The notes below the pieces were generated by a model. The model ran no database searches. It was given only the letters and a program-made list of their open reading frames with translations, and was not told the DNA's origin. The position numbers and the translations under genes were made by a program. From positions 1-29,406 of the forward strand of contig DASVCA010000041.1 of the NCBI GenBank assembly GCA_036381835.1: a stretch of DNA of 29,406 bases, written 5' to 3'. This document shows, one piece after another, positions 22,490-29,406 of this stretch. Position 1 is the first letter of the stretch. Each line of letters starts with the position of its first letter. Source of the stretch: DASULK01 sp036381835. GTDB taxonomy: Bacteria; Actinomycetota; Actinomycetes; Mycobacteriales; Micromonosporaceae.

Positions 22490-23203
22490 ATGGCGCTGGC
22501 GGTGGAGTCGGCCGCGGTGGAGTGGTCGCTGTGGTCGTACGTGCTGATCATGGTCGTGGGCATCGGGTGGTTCGCGTCGTGGAGCCGAGACCCGAAGGAC
22601 CTGGGCCGGGCGCCCTATTACGTGGCGATCGCCATCCTGCTGTGGTCCACCCTGTGCCACGTGGTCCTGGCGCTCGGCGGCGGCCGGACGGTGGTCGACG
22701 GACATCTGGTGGACTGGGCACGGTACGCGGACTGGGCGGTGACCGCCCCGCTGCTGGTGATCGCGCTCTCGATGACCGCCACCCACGCGTTGGCCGACAA
22801 GCGACCCGGCACGGTCGTGGTCGCGGTGCTGTTGGCCGTGTCGATGATCGGGCTCGGTCTGGCGGCCGACCTGGTGACCGATCCGCTGGGCCGCTACCTC
22901 GTGTACGGCCTCGGCATGCTCGCCCTCATCGCGCTCTTCGCCGTGATCTGGGGTCCGTGGCGGGCCGCCGCCGCCCGGCAACCGGAACCGATGCCGCGGC
23001 TGTACCGGAACGTGGCCTGGTCCTTAAGCGCACTCTGGGTCGCGTTCCCACTGGTCTGGGTGCTCGGCCCGGCTGGCCTCGAACTCTTCGGCGAGGCCGC
23101 GAACACCATCCTGTTCCTCGTCCTCGGCGTGCTGATGAAGGTCGTGTGGAGTCTCGTCGACCTCGGGCAGTTGCGTTCGTTCGGTCCGCCCCGGGTCCGT
23201 TAG
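22490..23203 (+). CDS. Microbial (type 1) rhodopsin with DTA motif and missing helix-G Asp
   Basis: A 237-aa seven-helix retinal protein. ATG 22490 follows GTGAGG. Helix C reads RYADWAVTAPLLV, giving Arg78, Asp81 (bacteriorhodopsin D85), Thr85 (T89) and Ala92 (D96). Helix F reads LWVAFPLVW with Trp183, Phe186 (Y185 position), Pro187 and Trp190. Helix G reads LFLVLGVLMKVVW with the retinal Lys217, but Gly213 where bacteriorhodopsin has counter-ion Asp212. The extracellular proton-release glutamates E194 and E204 align with Ala and Asn. With no cytoplasmic donor at position 96 and no second counter-ion, fast proton pumping as in bacteriorhodopsin is unlikely; a sensory, slow-pump or otherwise altered function is inferred. 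No carotenoid or retinal synthesis gene lies in the window. Confidence 0.93.
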   Translation: MALAVESAAVEWSLWSYVLIMVVGIGWFASWSRDPKDLGRAPYYVAIAILLWSTLCHVVLALGGGRTVVDGHLVDWARYADWAVTAPLLVIALSMTATHALADKRPGTVVVAVLLAVSMIGLGLAADLVTDPLGRYLVYGLGMLALIALFAVIWGPWRAAAARQPEPMPRLYRNVAWSLSALWVAFPLVWVLGPAGLELFGEAANTILFLVLGVLMKVVWSLVDLGQLRSFGPPRVR

Positions 23204-23212
23204 GACCGAGGC

Positions 23213-24523
23213 TCACCGCAGCCGGCGGCTGCGCCGCTCGGTCTCCTGGGCCTCCAGTTCCCGGCGTTCTTCGAGTTCGGTTCGGCGCAGTTGCCAGCGG
23301 GCGTACCGGTTACGGATGCTGTCGCCCACCACGAGTACGACGGTGCTCAGCGTCAGCAGAGCCAGCGCCGAGATCGCCGGCAGCCCGGTGGCGATCGGGA
23401 TCAGGCCGGTGAGCAGCGCTATCCCGCCCGCCTGGAACCAGTCGAGTCGACGCACCGTGAGCAATTGAAAGATCAGCAGGGCGAACGAGTACAGGATCAC
23501 GCCGCCGTAGAGCACGTACAGGTGAGCATTGACGATCTGGTTACCGAGACTGGCCGTCTCGGGATCGGCGATCCTGGCAAGGATCCGCTTGAGCCCCAGA
23601 CTGAACAGGATGATCCCGGCGACCATCAGCAGGTGCAGGTAGGCGTAGGCGTTGCGGGCAAGCGCCGTCCGTTCCCGGGCGTTGGCCCGATGCAGCGCCT
23701 CCTCGCCCTGGATGGTGCGCGCATCGAAGTACATCCACCAGAGCGCTGCAATGAGGGTGATCCCCAGTACGGCGGTGATCAGGACTTCCCAGGTGATCGG
23801 CAGTCCGGCCTGCAGGTTGGGGCCGAGCCCGAGTGAGATGATCGACTCACCGAGGGCGATCAGGATGATGTGACCGTGCCGCTCGGCCCAGTGCTGTGCG
23901 GAGACGATGGACAGGCCCCGGGTCCGGATCAACCCGCCGGCGAGGTAGGTGATGCCGATGGCCAGCGCCCACAAACTGATCCGGGCGATCTCCTCGGCCG
24001 TGCCGTCGAAGATCCGCTCCGGCAGCACGGCTGCGACGATGAGCAGCGTTGTGGCGAGCAGCGCGGGGATGACCACCACCCACCAAACGCGCCGCAGCCG
24101 GGGGTTGTTGCGAACCGCGTACCCGGTCGCCGTCAACTCAAGCGCGCGGAGCAGGAAGTAGGCGAGCGCGAAGACCACGTCGCCGGGTGGGCCGGGCGGC
24201 TGGTCTTCGAAGGCTTCCGGCATCGCTAGTGCGGTCACGAAGACCGTGACGACGATGCCGAAGGAGATCAGCGGCACGATGCCCTGGTCGGCCCGGATGA
24301 TGTTGCCGATCGCGACGAACGCGCTCCAGGCGGACCACAGCAGGGCCAGGACCAGAATCCCGCCGGCGAGGGTGATCGGGTCGAAGTCGCTCGCGGTCAC
24401 GGTCGTGACGTTGAGGAAGGCGTAGACGTAGACCAGGTCGTAGAAAAGCTCCAGCCGAGTCGGCCTGGCCCCGGGGGCGGCCGGCTCAAGCTTCGCGGAC
24501 AGCGACAGGTCGTTGTTACTCAC
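23213..24523 (-). CDS. LtrA-family (low temperature requirement A) membrane protein
   Basis: A 436-aa polytopic membrane protein with about 11-12 hydrophobic helices and a charged C-terminal tail (RTELEERRELEAQETERR). The family signatures (PF06772) are visible: RLELFYDLVYVYAFLNVT near the N-terminus, LLWSAWSAFVAIGNII, the central HGHIILIALGESIISLGLG, and ALWWMYFD. Its biochemical role is not established; the name comes from a Listeria cold-growth locus. GTG 24521-24523 is used as the start because the conserved LELFYDLVYV stretch follows shortly after; no clear Shine-Dalgarno is seen. It is convergent with the rhodopsin gene, only 9 bp between stops. Confidence 0.9.
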   Translation of the reverse strand: MSNNDLSLSAKLEPAAPGARPTRLELFYDLVYVYAFLNVTTVTASDFDPITLAGGILVLALLWSAWSAFVAIGNIIRADQGIVPLISFGIVVTVFVTALAMPEAFEDQPPGPPGDVVFALAYFLLRALELTATGYAVRNNPRLRRVWWVVVIPALLATTLLIVAAVLPERIFDGTAEEIARISLWALAIGITYLAGGLIRTRGLSIVSAQHWAERHGHIILIALGESIISLGLGPNLQAGLPITWEVLITAVLGITLIAALWWMYFDARTIQGEEALHRANARERTALARNAYAYLHLLMVAGIILFSLGLKRILARIADPETASLGNQIVNAHLYVLYGGVILYSFALLIFQLLTVRRLDWFQAGGIALLTGLIPIATGLPAISALALLTLSTVVLVVGDSIRNRYARWQLRRTELEERRELEAQETERRSRRLR

Positions 24524-24585
24524 CGTCGACAGTCTGGCAGCGATCCGTGACCTGTCGGCGCCGGTTCGCCGTTCAGTATCTGAAA

Positions 24586-24609
24586 TATGGACGCTAGATT
24601 ATATCCATA
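24586..24609. promoter_or_regulatory. AT-rich inverted repeat in the protease promoter region
   Basis: TATGGA (24586-24591) and TCCATA (24604-24609) form an inverted repeat with a 12-nt spacer, in a conspicuously AT-rich patch about 100 bp upstream of the protease start. It may be a regulator-binding site or part of the promoter. The rest of 24524-24709 shows only the protease ribosome-binding site. Confidence 0.4.
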
Positions 24610-24709
24610 CATTCAAATGCCCCTTTACATTTCGACTACCGCAAGCACCGCCCTTCCTGGGCTAGGTGTGCCCCCACGAAGGGCGACGAGAGAAGGAGAG
24701 GGGCTCAAA

Positions 24710-25945
24710 ATGCCACTCGCACACACCCGTCGGCGCTGGATGACCGCCGCAGGCGTCCTGGCCGCCGGCACCCTGGCCGCCGCCATGGCCAGCGCACCCG
24801 TCACCGCCGCACCGGCCGTCGGCGAGATCCGTAACGCCGGTGGTGCCACCGCGGTGGCGGACAGCTACATCGTGGTGCTCAAGGACGACGCCGTCGGCGG
24901 TCGCGCCGGCACCCGGCAGGCCACCGTGGACCGGATGGCCGCGGACCTGGCGGGCCGCTTCGGCGGCCACCTGACCCACGTCTACGGGGAGGCGCTCAAC
25001 GGCTTCGCGGTGCGCCTGCCGGAGCAGGCCGCCAAGCGGCTCGCCGCGCACCCGGCCGTGGCGTACGTGGAGCAGGACCACACCGTCACCACGCTCGGCA
25101 CCCAGTCCAACCCGCCGTGGGGGCTGGACCGGATCGACCAGCGGTACCTGCCGCTCGACGGTCGGTACACGTGGACCAGTGACGGCACCGGGGTCGACGC
25201 GTACATCATCGACACCGGCATCCGCACCAGCCACAACGACTTCGGTGGCCGAGCGGTGCACGGCTACGACGCGGTCGACGGTTCGCTGCCCGCCGACGAC
25301 TGCAACGGGCACGGCACCCACGTCGCCGGCACGGTCGGCGGCACCACCTACGGCGTGGCCAAGAACGTCCGGCTGATCGCCGTGCGCGTGCTCAGCTGCT
25401 CCGGCAGCGGCACCTGGTCCGGTGTCATCGCCGGGATCAACTGGGTGACCAGCCACCACACCGCGGGACGGCCCGCCGTGGCCAACATGAGCCTCGGCGG
25501 CGGTTACAACAGCTCCGTGAACCAGGCCGTGGAGAACTCCATCGCCGACGGGGTCTTCTACGCGGTGGCGGCGGGCAACTCGAACGCCAACGCCTGCAAC
25601 TACTCGCCGGCCTCCGCGCCGAACGCGATGACCGTCGGCGCGACGCAGAGCAACGACACCCGGGCGTCGTTCTCCAACTACGGCTCCTGCCTGGACATCT
25701 TCGCGCCCGGCGTGAGCGTGCTGTCCGCCTGGTACACCAGCAACACCGCGACCGCCACGCTCAGCGGCACCTCGATGGCCTCGCCGCACGTAGCCGGTGC
25801 CGCCGCCCGGGTGCTGGACCGCTACCCGACCTACACCCCGGCGCAGGTGACCAGCTACCTGAAGAGCACCTGCACCACCGGAGTCGTCGGTAGCCCCGGC
25901 AGCGGCTCGCCGAACTGCCTGCTGTACGTGAGCCCGTCGCTCTGA
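24710..25945 (+). CDS. Secreted subtilisin-like serine protease with I9 propeptide
   Basis: A 411-aa pre-pro-protease of the proteinase K/aqualysin-like S8 group. ATG 24710 follows the strong GAGAAGGAGAGGGG; an open frame reaching back to 24587 is not used. Residues 1-35 form a signal peptide (HTRRRWMTAAGVLAAGTLAA, cleavage near TAAPA). Residues ~50-123 are the inhibitor-I9 chaperone propeptide (YIVVLKDD ... VAYVEQDHTV). The catalytic domain follows from about 135: Asp168 in AYIIDTGI, His201 in NGHGTHVAG, the oxyanion Asn290 in AAGNSN, and Ser355 in LSGTSMASPH. Cys198, Cys230, Cys296, Cys327 and others suggest disulfides. There is no C-terminal pre-peptidase or carbohydrate-binding domain. 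It is monocistronic, closed by a strong hairpin. Confidence 0.95.
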   Translation: MPLAHTRRRWMTAAGVLAAGTLAAAMASAPVTAAPAVGEIRNAGGATAVADSYIVVLKDDAVGGRAGTRQATVDRMAADLAGRFGGHLTHVYGEALNGFAVRLPEQAAKRLAAHPAVAYVEQDHTVTTLGTQSNPPWGLDRIDQRYLPLDGRYTWTSDGTGVDAYIIDTGIRTSHNDFGGRAVHGYDAVDGSLPADDCNGHGTHVAGTVGGTTYGVAKNVRLIAVRVLSCSGSGTWSGVIAGINWVTSHHTAGRPAVANMSLGGGYNSSVNQAVENSIADGVFYAVAAGNSNANACNYSPASAPNAMTVGATQSNDTRASFSNYGSCLDIFAPGVSVLSAWYTSNTATATLSGTSMASPHVAGAAARVLDRYPTYTPAQVTSYLKSTCTTGVVGSPGSGSPNCLLYVSPSL

Positions 25946-25954
25946 CCAACCGAT

Positions 25955-25990
25955 ACTGGGCCTGGGGCGGCAGGCTGCCCCAGGCCCAGT
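25955..25990. terminator. Strong terminator hairpin after the protease gene
   Basis: A perfect 14-bp stem (ACTGGGCCTGGGGC at 25955-25968 and its complement at 25977-25990) with an 8-nt loop. It begins 9 bp past the protease stop and also serves the converging AraC/GyrI locus ending at 25997. No U-tract. Confidence 0.8.
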
Positions 25991-25996
25991 GCCCGT

Positions 25997-26860
25997 TCAC
26001 GCGGCCCGCTCCACCGGAATCCACAACTCGGCGTCCGCCCGCTCACCGTCGGCCGACAGACGAGTGCGCAGAATCTCCGGTCCCGGCCTACTCCGGTACG
26101 GGTTCGACGGGAACCACTGCGTGAACACATCCCGCCACAGGTACTGGATCGCCTGCGGAAACGCACCCGATGTCGTAAAGACCGCCCACGTTCCCGGTGC
26201 GACCTTCAGCTCATCCAGATCGGGGGAGCGGGGGCGCTGGTCACCACAGCATGGTAGTAGTCGAGTTCCGTGCCCTCCGCACGGCTTTCCGCTACGTTGG
26301 CACTCACGTTGACGATGCCGCCCGGCTCCTGGTCAGACAACTCCTCGATACGTCGGACGGTGCCCGGATCGATGCCGCGGATGAACGCGACGATCGCCGG
26401 ATTCAACCCCTCGTGGACCAGAGGAACCCTGGCCTTCTTGCCCACCACCCGGAACTCGTCCTTTCTCGACGATTCGGTATCGCATACTGCTGCCTCCCTC
26501 AACGACGAGGCGGAAGGACATGCGCGGCTGAGATCGCAAAACCGCCCCGGTCCGACGGGCCTGCCCGGGGCCGACGCCGTGCACCGCACGGAACGCACGA
26601 GCGAACGCCTGGGCCGAACCGTAGCCGTACCGCACCGCGATTTCGAGCAGCGTCCGCTCGCCGGCGATAACCTCGGCGTCCGCGACCGTGAGTCGCCTGC
26701 GCCGGATGTACTCCGACAGCGGGATGCCAGCCAGCGCGGAGAACATCCGTCGGAAGTGGTACTCCGACGTGAATGCGATCCGCGCCAACTCACACACCTC
26801 GATTCGCTGGTCGAGGTGCTGCTCGATGTAGTCCATGGCCTGGTTCAGCCGATCCAGCAC
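25997..26860 (-). pseudogene. AraC-family regulator with GyrI-like effector domain, disrupted by two compensating frameshifts
   Basis: The intact ancestor would be about 287 aa. GTG 26858-26860 follows GGGGAAGGA. The AraC DNA-binding domain (about residues 1-110) is in frame: YIEQHLDQRIEVCELARIAF, then YHFRRMFSALAGIPLSEYIR, and YGYGSAQAFARAFRAVHGVG. After RYRIVEK an extra base near 26461-26465 (GAGAAAGGAC where GAGAAGGAC is expected) shifts the frame. The GyrI-like domain continues in the second frame with FRVVGKKARVPLVHEGLNPA and GTELDYYHAVVTSAPAPP. Near 26220-26226 one base is missing in a G/C run and the original frame resumes with DLDELKVAPGTWAVFTTSGA and QYLWRDVFTQWFPSNPYRSR, ending PVERAA. 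All segments are well conserved, so the damage is very recent or due to sequencing error. A functional version would sense a small multidrug-type ligand. Confidence 0.8.
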
Positions 26861-27046
26861 GCCCGTTCCTTCCCCTGACTTCGGTTCAGCAACGCTAGGC
26901 GAGGCAACTCCTGTCGGGCCCGACATTCCGTGCCCGGTCCGATCAGGCACGTGCCGCGCACCTACCAGACATCGATGGGCACCCTTATCCTTGATCGTCA
27001 CAGCGGTTGGGTGGGCTTCCTCACCTGCGCATGACCGCGTGCGGCG

Positions 27047-27660
27047 ATGGCCGCACTCGCACATCCGGTGGTGTTGCTGGTCGGCCTGTCGACGGTCGCC
27101 GTCATGACGATCTTCGCCGCGTGGGTCATCGCGTTGTTCGCGGTCCCCGTGTTCGTGATCGTGGTGGCCGAGCTCATGGTGCGGCGGCAACGGATCGAGG
27201 GGCGTGCCGTCCGACCGGCTGACGAGCCCGAGCTGACCGCGCTCATACGACAGGTCGCCGAACGACTCGACTTCCGCGCCCCACTGCTGCTGCGGGTCGT
27301 AGCGGAGCCGCAGGCAGGACGACCTGCTGGTGCCGATCGCGCTCGCCGGGGCGGCGGCCGTACTGATCAGCCTCATCTGGGCGCTGCGCGGTCTCCTGTT
27401 CCGGCTCGCTGCCCGGCGACCCGGCCGACCGATGGCGGCGTCGGTGCTCGCCGGAGAGAAGATCAACGACTCGCCGGTGTCGTTCGGCTAGGGCATCTGG
27501 ATCGCCCTGGCCGTCCGTAAGCACAACCGCCCCGTCCGCTGGCAACGGGTGATGATCCTCCCGGCCGGCACACCGCCGCCCAAGATGGAAGCTGCGCTAC
27601 TGGTCAACGGCTGGGCGCTGACCGGCGGCGAACCCTGGCCCAGCAAACACCCGCGATCTT
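27047..27660 (+). pseudogene. Decayed membrane-protein gene, possibly M48-metallopeptidase-like
   Basis: The first segment (from ATG 27047) encodes two hydrophobic stretches, AHPVVLLVGLSTVAVMTIFA and WVIALFAVPVFVIVVAELMV, then RPADEPELTALIRQVAERLD, resembling the region before the zinc motif of HtpX-like M48 peptidases. Near 27310 the coding signal jumps to another frame: DDLLVPIALAGAAAVLISLI, then LRGLLFRLAARRPGRPMAAS. TAG at 27490-27492 interrupts it; behind that stop the same frame continues GIWIALAVRKHNRPVRWQRV and ends inside the palindromic repeat at 27652. The HExxH zinc motif is absent, so a large internal deletion is likely. The peptidase assignment is tentative; the pseudogene status is firm. 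26861-27046 shows no gene. Confidence 0.55.
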
Positions 27661-27725
27661 GCACTTTGGGCGGGGACTTTTCCGGACAAAATACGCGTAT
27701 CCCTAACCAAAACTGCAAGATCGCG
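27652..27725. repeat. Palindromic repeat unit, REP/MITE-like
   Basis: Perfect 12-bp inverted arms CGCGATCTTGCA (27652-27663) and TGCAAGATCGCG (27714-27725) enclose 50 bp of comparatively AT-rich DNA. It interrupts the 3' part of the decayed membrane-protein gene, 20 bp from the tRNA-Ala gene end. Such units resemble dispersed intergenic repeats; copy number in the genome cannot be seen here. It could also form a terminator-like stem for the tRNA on the minus strand. Confidence 0.6.
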
Positions 27726-27744
27726 AAAGGGTGAAAGAGTGGGG

Positions 27745-27820
27745 TGGTGGAGCCGAGGGGACTCGAACCCCTAACCCCTGCCTTGCAAAGGCAGTGCTCT
27801 GCCAGTTGAGCTACGGCCCC
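27745..27820 (-). tRNA. tRNA-Ala (anticodon TGC), CCA encoded
   Basis: The minus strand folds into a complete cloverleaf: acceptor GGGGCCG/CGGCTCC (with one G-U pair), D-loop GCTCAACTGGCAGAGC, anticodon stem-loop CTGCCTTTGCAAGGCAG with TGC, and T-loop GGTTCGAGTCC. CCA follows the discriminator A directly in the DNA. The body is 73 nt (27748-27820). Confidence 0.96.
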
Positions 27821-27850
27821 GAAGCGGTAATCACGACCGCTCGACGAAGA

Positions 27851-27979
27851 TCACCGGAGATCCGGCGCGGTCGTGGCCTCGTGCCAGAGTGCCCGCTCGT
27901 CGTTGGCGTCCCGGACCTTCTTCGCGACGTAAGCCGCCACGCCGACGACGCCGACGATGATCAGGAACTTCTTCCACAT
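27851..27979 (-). CDS. DLW-39 family small membrane protein
   Basis: A 42-aa protein starting MWKKFLIIVGVVGVAAYVAK, followed by KVRDANDERALWHEATTAP. One N-terminal membrane helix is followed by a short charged tail whose ALWHEAT corresponds to the DLW-x-E-A motif that named the family. The start is ATG 27977-27979, with GAGG nine bases upstream. This tiny gene between tRNA-Ile and tRNA-Ala downstream of gyrA is a fixed feature of many actinobacterial genomes. The function is unknown. Confidence 0.88.
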   Translation of the reverse strand: MWKKFLIIVGVVGVAAYVAKKVRDANDERALWHEATTAPDLR

Positions 27980-28020
27980 GGGGCGATCCTCACGCTCGGA
28001 CTGCCGACGGGTGGTCTATG

Positions 28021-28094
28021 TGGGGCTAGCTGGAATCGAACCAGCGACCTCAGAGTTATCAGCTCTGCGCTCTAACCGACTGAGCTATAGCCCC
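28021..28094 (-). tRNA. tRNA-Ile (anticodon GAT)
   Basis: A complete minus-strand cloverleaf of 74 nt: acceptor GGGGCTA/TAGCCCC, D-arm GCTCAGTCGGTTAGAGC, anticodon stem-loop CAGAGCTGATAACTCTG with GAT, and T-arm CTGGTTCGATTCCAG. CCA is not encoded. It lies in the usual place behind gyrA. Confidence 0.97.
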
Positions 28095-28220
28095 GTACGC
28101 GACGAGCAAGGTTACCTCATCGCCGGCGCTGTCCCCAACTCGGGGTCGGGCACCGGCTGGACCCGGATCCGGGGCCGCTCAGTCCCGCCTGCCCGGACCT
28201 GACAAGCGTACCAGCAGAGA

Positions 28221-28254
28221 TCGCTGGGGCCACCCATTTGGGTGGCCCCAGCGA
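28221..28254. terminator. Terminator of the gyrA-DUF3566 transcript
   Basis: A perfect 15-bp stem (28221-28235 with 28240-28254) and a 4-nt ATTT loop, 12 bp past the DUF3566 stop on the minus strand. No U-tract follows, as in many actinobacterial terminators. Confidence 0.85.
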
Positions 28255-28266
28255 CACGTCGATCGA

Positions 28267-29067
28267 TCAGTCCCGCTCCGCCAAGGTGACCTCGATACCT
28301 CCGACGAGGTCGGCGCACACGTTGTAGATGAATGCGCCCAGCGTCGCGAGTGCGGTGAACAGCACCATGTTGATCAGTCCGAGCAACGCGGCGCCGCCGA
28401 TCACTCCGAAGGCGGTGAACCGGAATCCGCCGCCGCCACCACCCGCGCTGACCAGGTCGGTCAGGGTCCCGTTGACGCTGTCGAACACGCCCATCGTGTC
28501 GAGCGCCAGGTAGAGCACCGACGTCGCCACGATCACGACGATGAACAGCACGAACGACACCGCGGCCGAGAACTTCATCACCGACCAGGGGTCGAAGCGC
28601 TTGATCCGCAGCCGAGCGCGTCTCGGCCCCCGCGCGGCCGCCGAGCTGACCGTGCTCCGCGCCGCCCGGACCGCGTGAGCCACCCGGCTCGCCGCACCGG
28701 TCGGCACCGGGATCCGACCGATGACGGTTCGAGGAGTGTCGGTCGCCGGCTTCTCCTCGCCCGGCCCCGCAGGGGTGCCCGGCACGGTACCCACGCCGCC
28801 AGGCGTCGAACCCGACGAGAGCCGGGCCGAACCGTCGACCGAGGACAACGCGGATCCCTCCCCGGCCTTGCCGTCGTCCTCGGTCGGCTTATCCGGGGGC
28901 GGCGGCATGCCGGGAACCCTGGTGTACTTGGGCGCTGCCCCATTCGCTGGGACCGTCGCCCGGCCGACGACGGCCTGACCCGTCGCCGGTGAATCGCGGT
29001 CGGTCTCGTCTTCAGGCGCGGTGGTCGGGGCTTCCGCAGCCCCCGACTTCGCCTGTGTCTCCGTCAT
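28267..29067 (-). CDS. DUF3566 membrane protein downstream of gyrA
   Basis: A 266-aa membrane protein. Residues 1-~150 are Pro/Gly/Ser/Thr-rich and presumably disordered (PPPPDKPTEDDGKAGEGSAL). A basic stretch (ARGPRRARLRIKRFDPWSVM) leads into two membrane helices, MKFSAAVSFVLFIVVIVATS and FGVIGGAALLGLINMVLFTA, with a Gly-rich loop between them. The C-terminal LGAFIYNVCADLVGGIEVTL is the conserved DUF3566 end. The start ATG 29065-29067 lies 3 bp after the gyrA stop, so the gene is cotranscribed with gyrA. Mycobacterial relatives are linked to the cell-envelope/origin-region gene set; the molecular role is unknown. Confidence 0.92.
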   Translation of the reverse strand: MTETQAKSGAAEAPTTAPEDETDRDSPATGQAVVGRATVPANGAAPKYTRVPGMPPPPDKPTEDDGKAGEGSALSSVDGSARLSSGSTPGGVGTVPGTPAGPGEEKPATDTPRTVIGRIPVPTGAASRVAHAVRAARSTVSSAAARGPRRARLRIKRFDPWSVMKFSAAVSFVLFIVVIVATSVLYLALDTMGVFDSVNGTLTDLVSAGGGGGGFRFTAFGVIGGAALLGLINMVLFTALATLGAFIYNVCADLVGGIEVTLAERD

Positions 29068-29070
29068 TGC

Positions 29071-29406
29071 CTAGTCCCGTTCGTCAGGCTCGTCGGCGTT
29101 CCGAGCAATGGCCACAATGCTCACACCTTGTGGCAGGTCCATCAGCTTGACCCCCATTGTGTTCCGATCACGGGTACGCCGTACAGGCTTCACCGGAGTC
29201 CGGATCACGCCACCGCTGCTGGTGATCGCAAACAATTCATCCTCCGGGCTGACGACGACAGCGCCCACCAGACCGCCACGGCGCTCGGTGATCTTAGCCG
29301 TCAGCACTCCCTTACCTCCCCGTCCCTGCACCGGGTATTCCTCGATCGGAGTGCGTTTTGCATACCCGCCTTCGGTCGCCACAAGCACGTCCCTGTCCTC
29401 GCGAAC
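29071..29406 (-). CDS. gyrA: DNA gyrase subunit A, C-terminal fragment
   Basis: 112 codons of the GyrA C-terminal beta-pinwheel, open through the right edge (frame begins VREDRDVLVATEGGYAKRTP). It contains the GyrA-box-like QGRGGKG, which distinguishes gyrase from topoisomerase IV, followed by repeat blades (GGLVGAVVVSPEDELFAITS, GGVIRTPV) and the segment RTRDRNTMGVKLMDL typical of actinobacterial GyrA. It ends PDERD at TAG 29071-29073. The gene supplies negative supercoiling and marks proximity to the replication origin. Confidence 0.96.
   Translation of the reverse strand, partial: VREDRDVLVATEGGYAKRTPIEEYPVQGRGGKGVLTAKITERRGGLVGAVVVSPEDELFAITSSGGVIRTPVKPVRRTRDRNTMGVKLMDLPQGVSIVAIARNADEPDERD

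Noticed and set aside
24587..24709. N-terminal extension of the protease
   Set aside because: A strong Shine-Dalgarno precedes 24710, a normal signal peptide starts there, and the upstream stretch is AT-rich promoter-like DNA.
26461..26465. Programmed ribosomal frameshift in the AraC/GyrI gene
   Set aside because: There is no slippery heptamer with a downstream structure that I can recognise, and a second opposite shift would also be needed.

Overview
The DNA is GC-rich with strong G/C preference at third codon positions, and it comes from a filamentous actinobacterium, most likely Micromonosporaceae (inference). The right end carries the actinobacterial order gyrA - DUF3566 membrane protein - tRNA-Ile - DLW-39 protein - tRNA-Ala, which places the window close to the replication origin.

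Left block (1-6213), mostly minus strand: an acyl-CoA carboxylase carboxyltransferase cut by the window edge, hydroxymethylglutaryl-CoA lyase, a secreted lipase, a stand-alone biotin carboxylase and a TetR regulator. Apart from the lipase this is a leucine/isovalerate-type catabolic cluster, with a TetR-like operator in front of the carboxyltransferase gene.

Mobile cassette (6224-8597): a 2.37-kb segment bounded by 106-bp inverted repeats that match at 105 of 106 positions, with a TA dinucleotide at both borders and no transposase inside. Its genes run on the plus strand, opposite to the flanking genes: two very short overlapping frames, a guanidino-modifying-superfamily protein with a retained Cys but apparently replaced Glu and His, a 21-codon frame, and a Tat-type exported glutamine-amidotransferase-fold (BPL_N) protein with an intact Cys-His-Glu triad. 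The cassette landed in the -10 element of the TetR gene and separated that gene from the TPR gene which was originally about 39 bp upstream. This is the best candidate for an undescribed system.

Middle block (8625-19965): a translationally coupled HSP90-like/TPR pair, a two-domain rhodanese, a degenerate DUF892-like protein, an SGNH hydrolase, a fused aminodeoxychorismate synthase (PabA-PabB) divergent from aminodeoxychorismate lyase, SufE, and a YbaK/EbsC protein.

Right block (20048-25945): an alpha/beta hydrolase-TetR operon with its own operator, an F420-dependent LLM oxidoreductase, a divergently transcribed microbial rhodopsin in which the helix-G counter-ion Asp is Gly, an LtrA-family membrane protein, and a secreted subtilisin-like protease with an I9 propeptide.

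Far right (25955-29406): an AraC/GyrI regulator gene with two compensating frameshifts, a decayed membrane-protein gene interrupted by a palindromic repeat, then the tRNA/gyrA region. Several genes show a TANNNT -10 motif 6-7 nt before the start codon and no Shine-Dalgarno sequence, which suggests leaderless transcripts.
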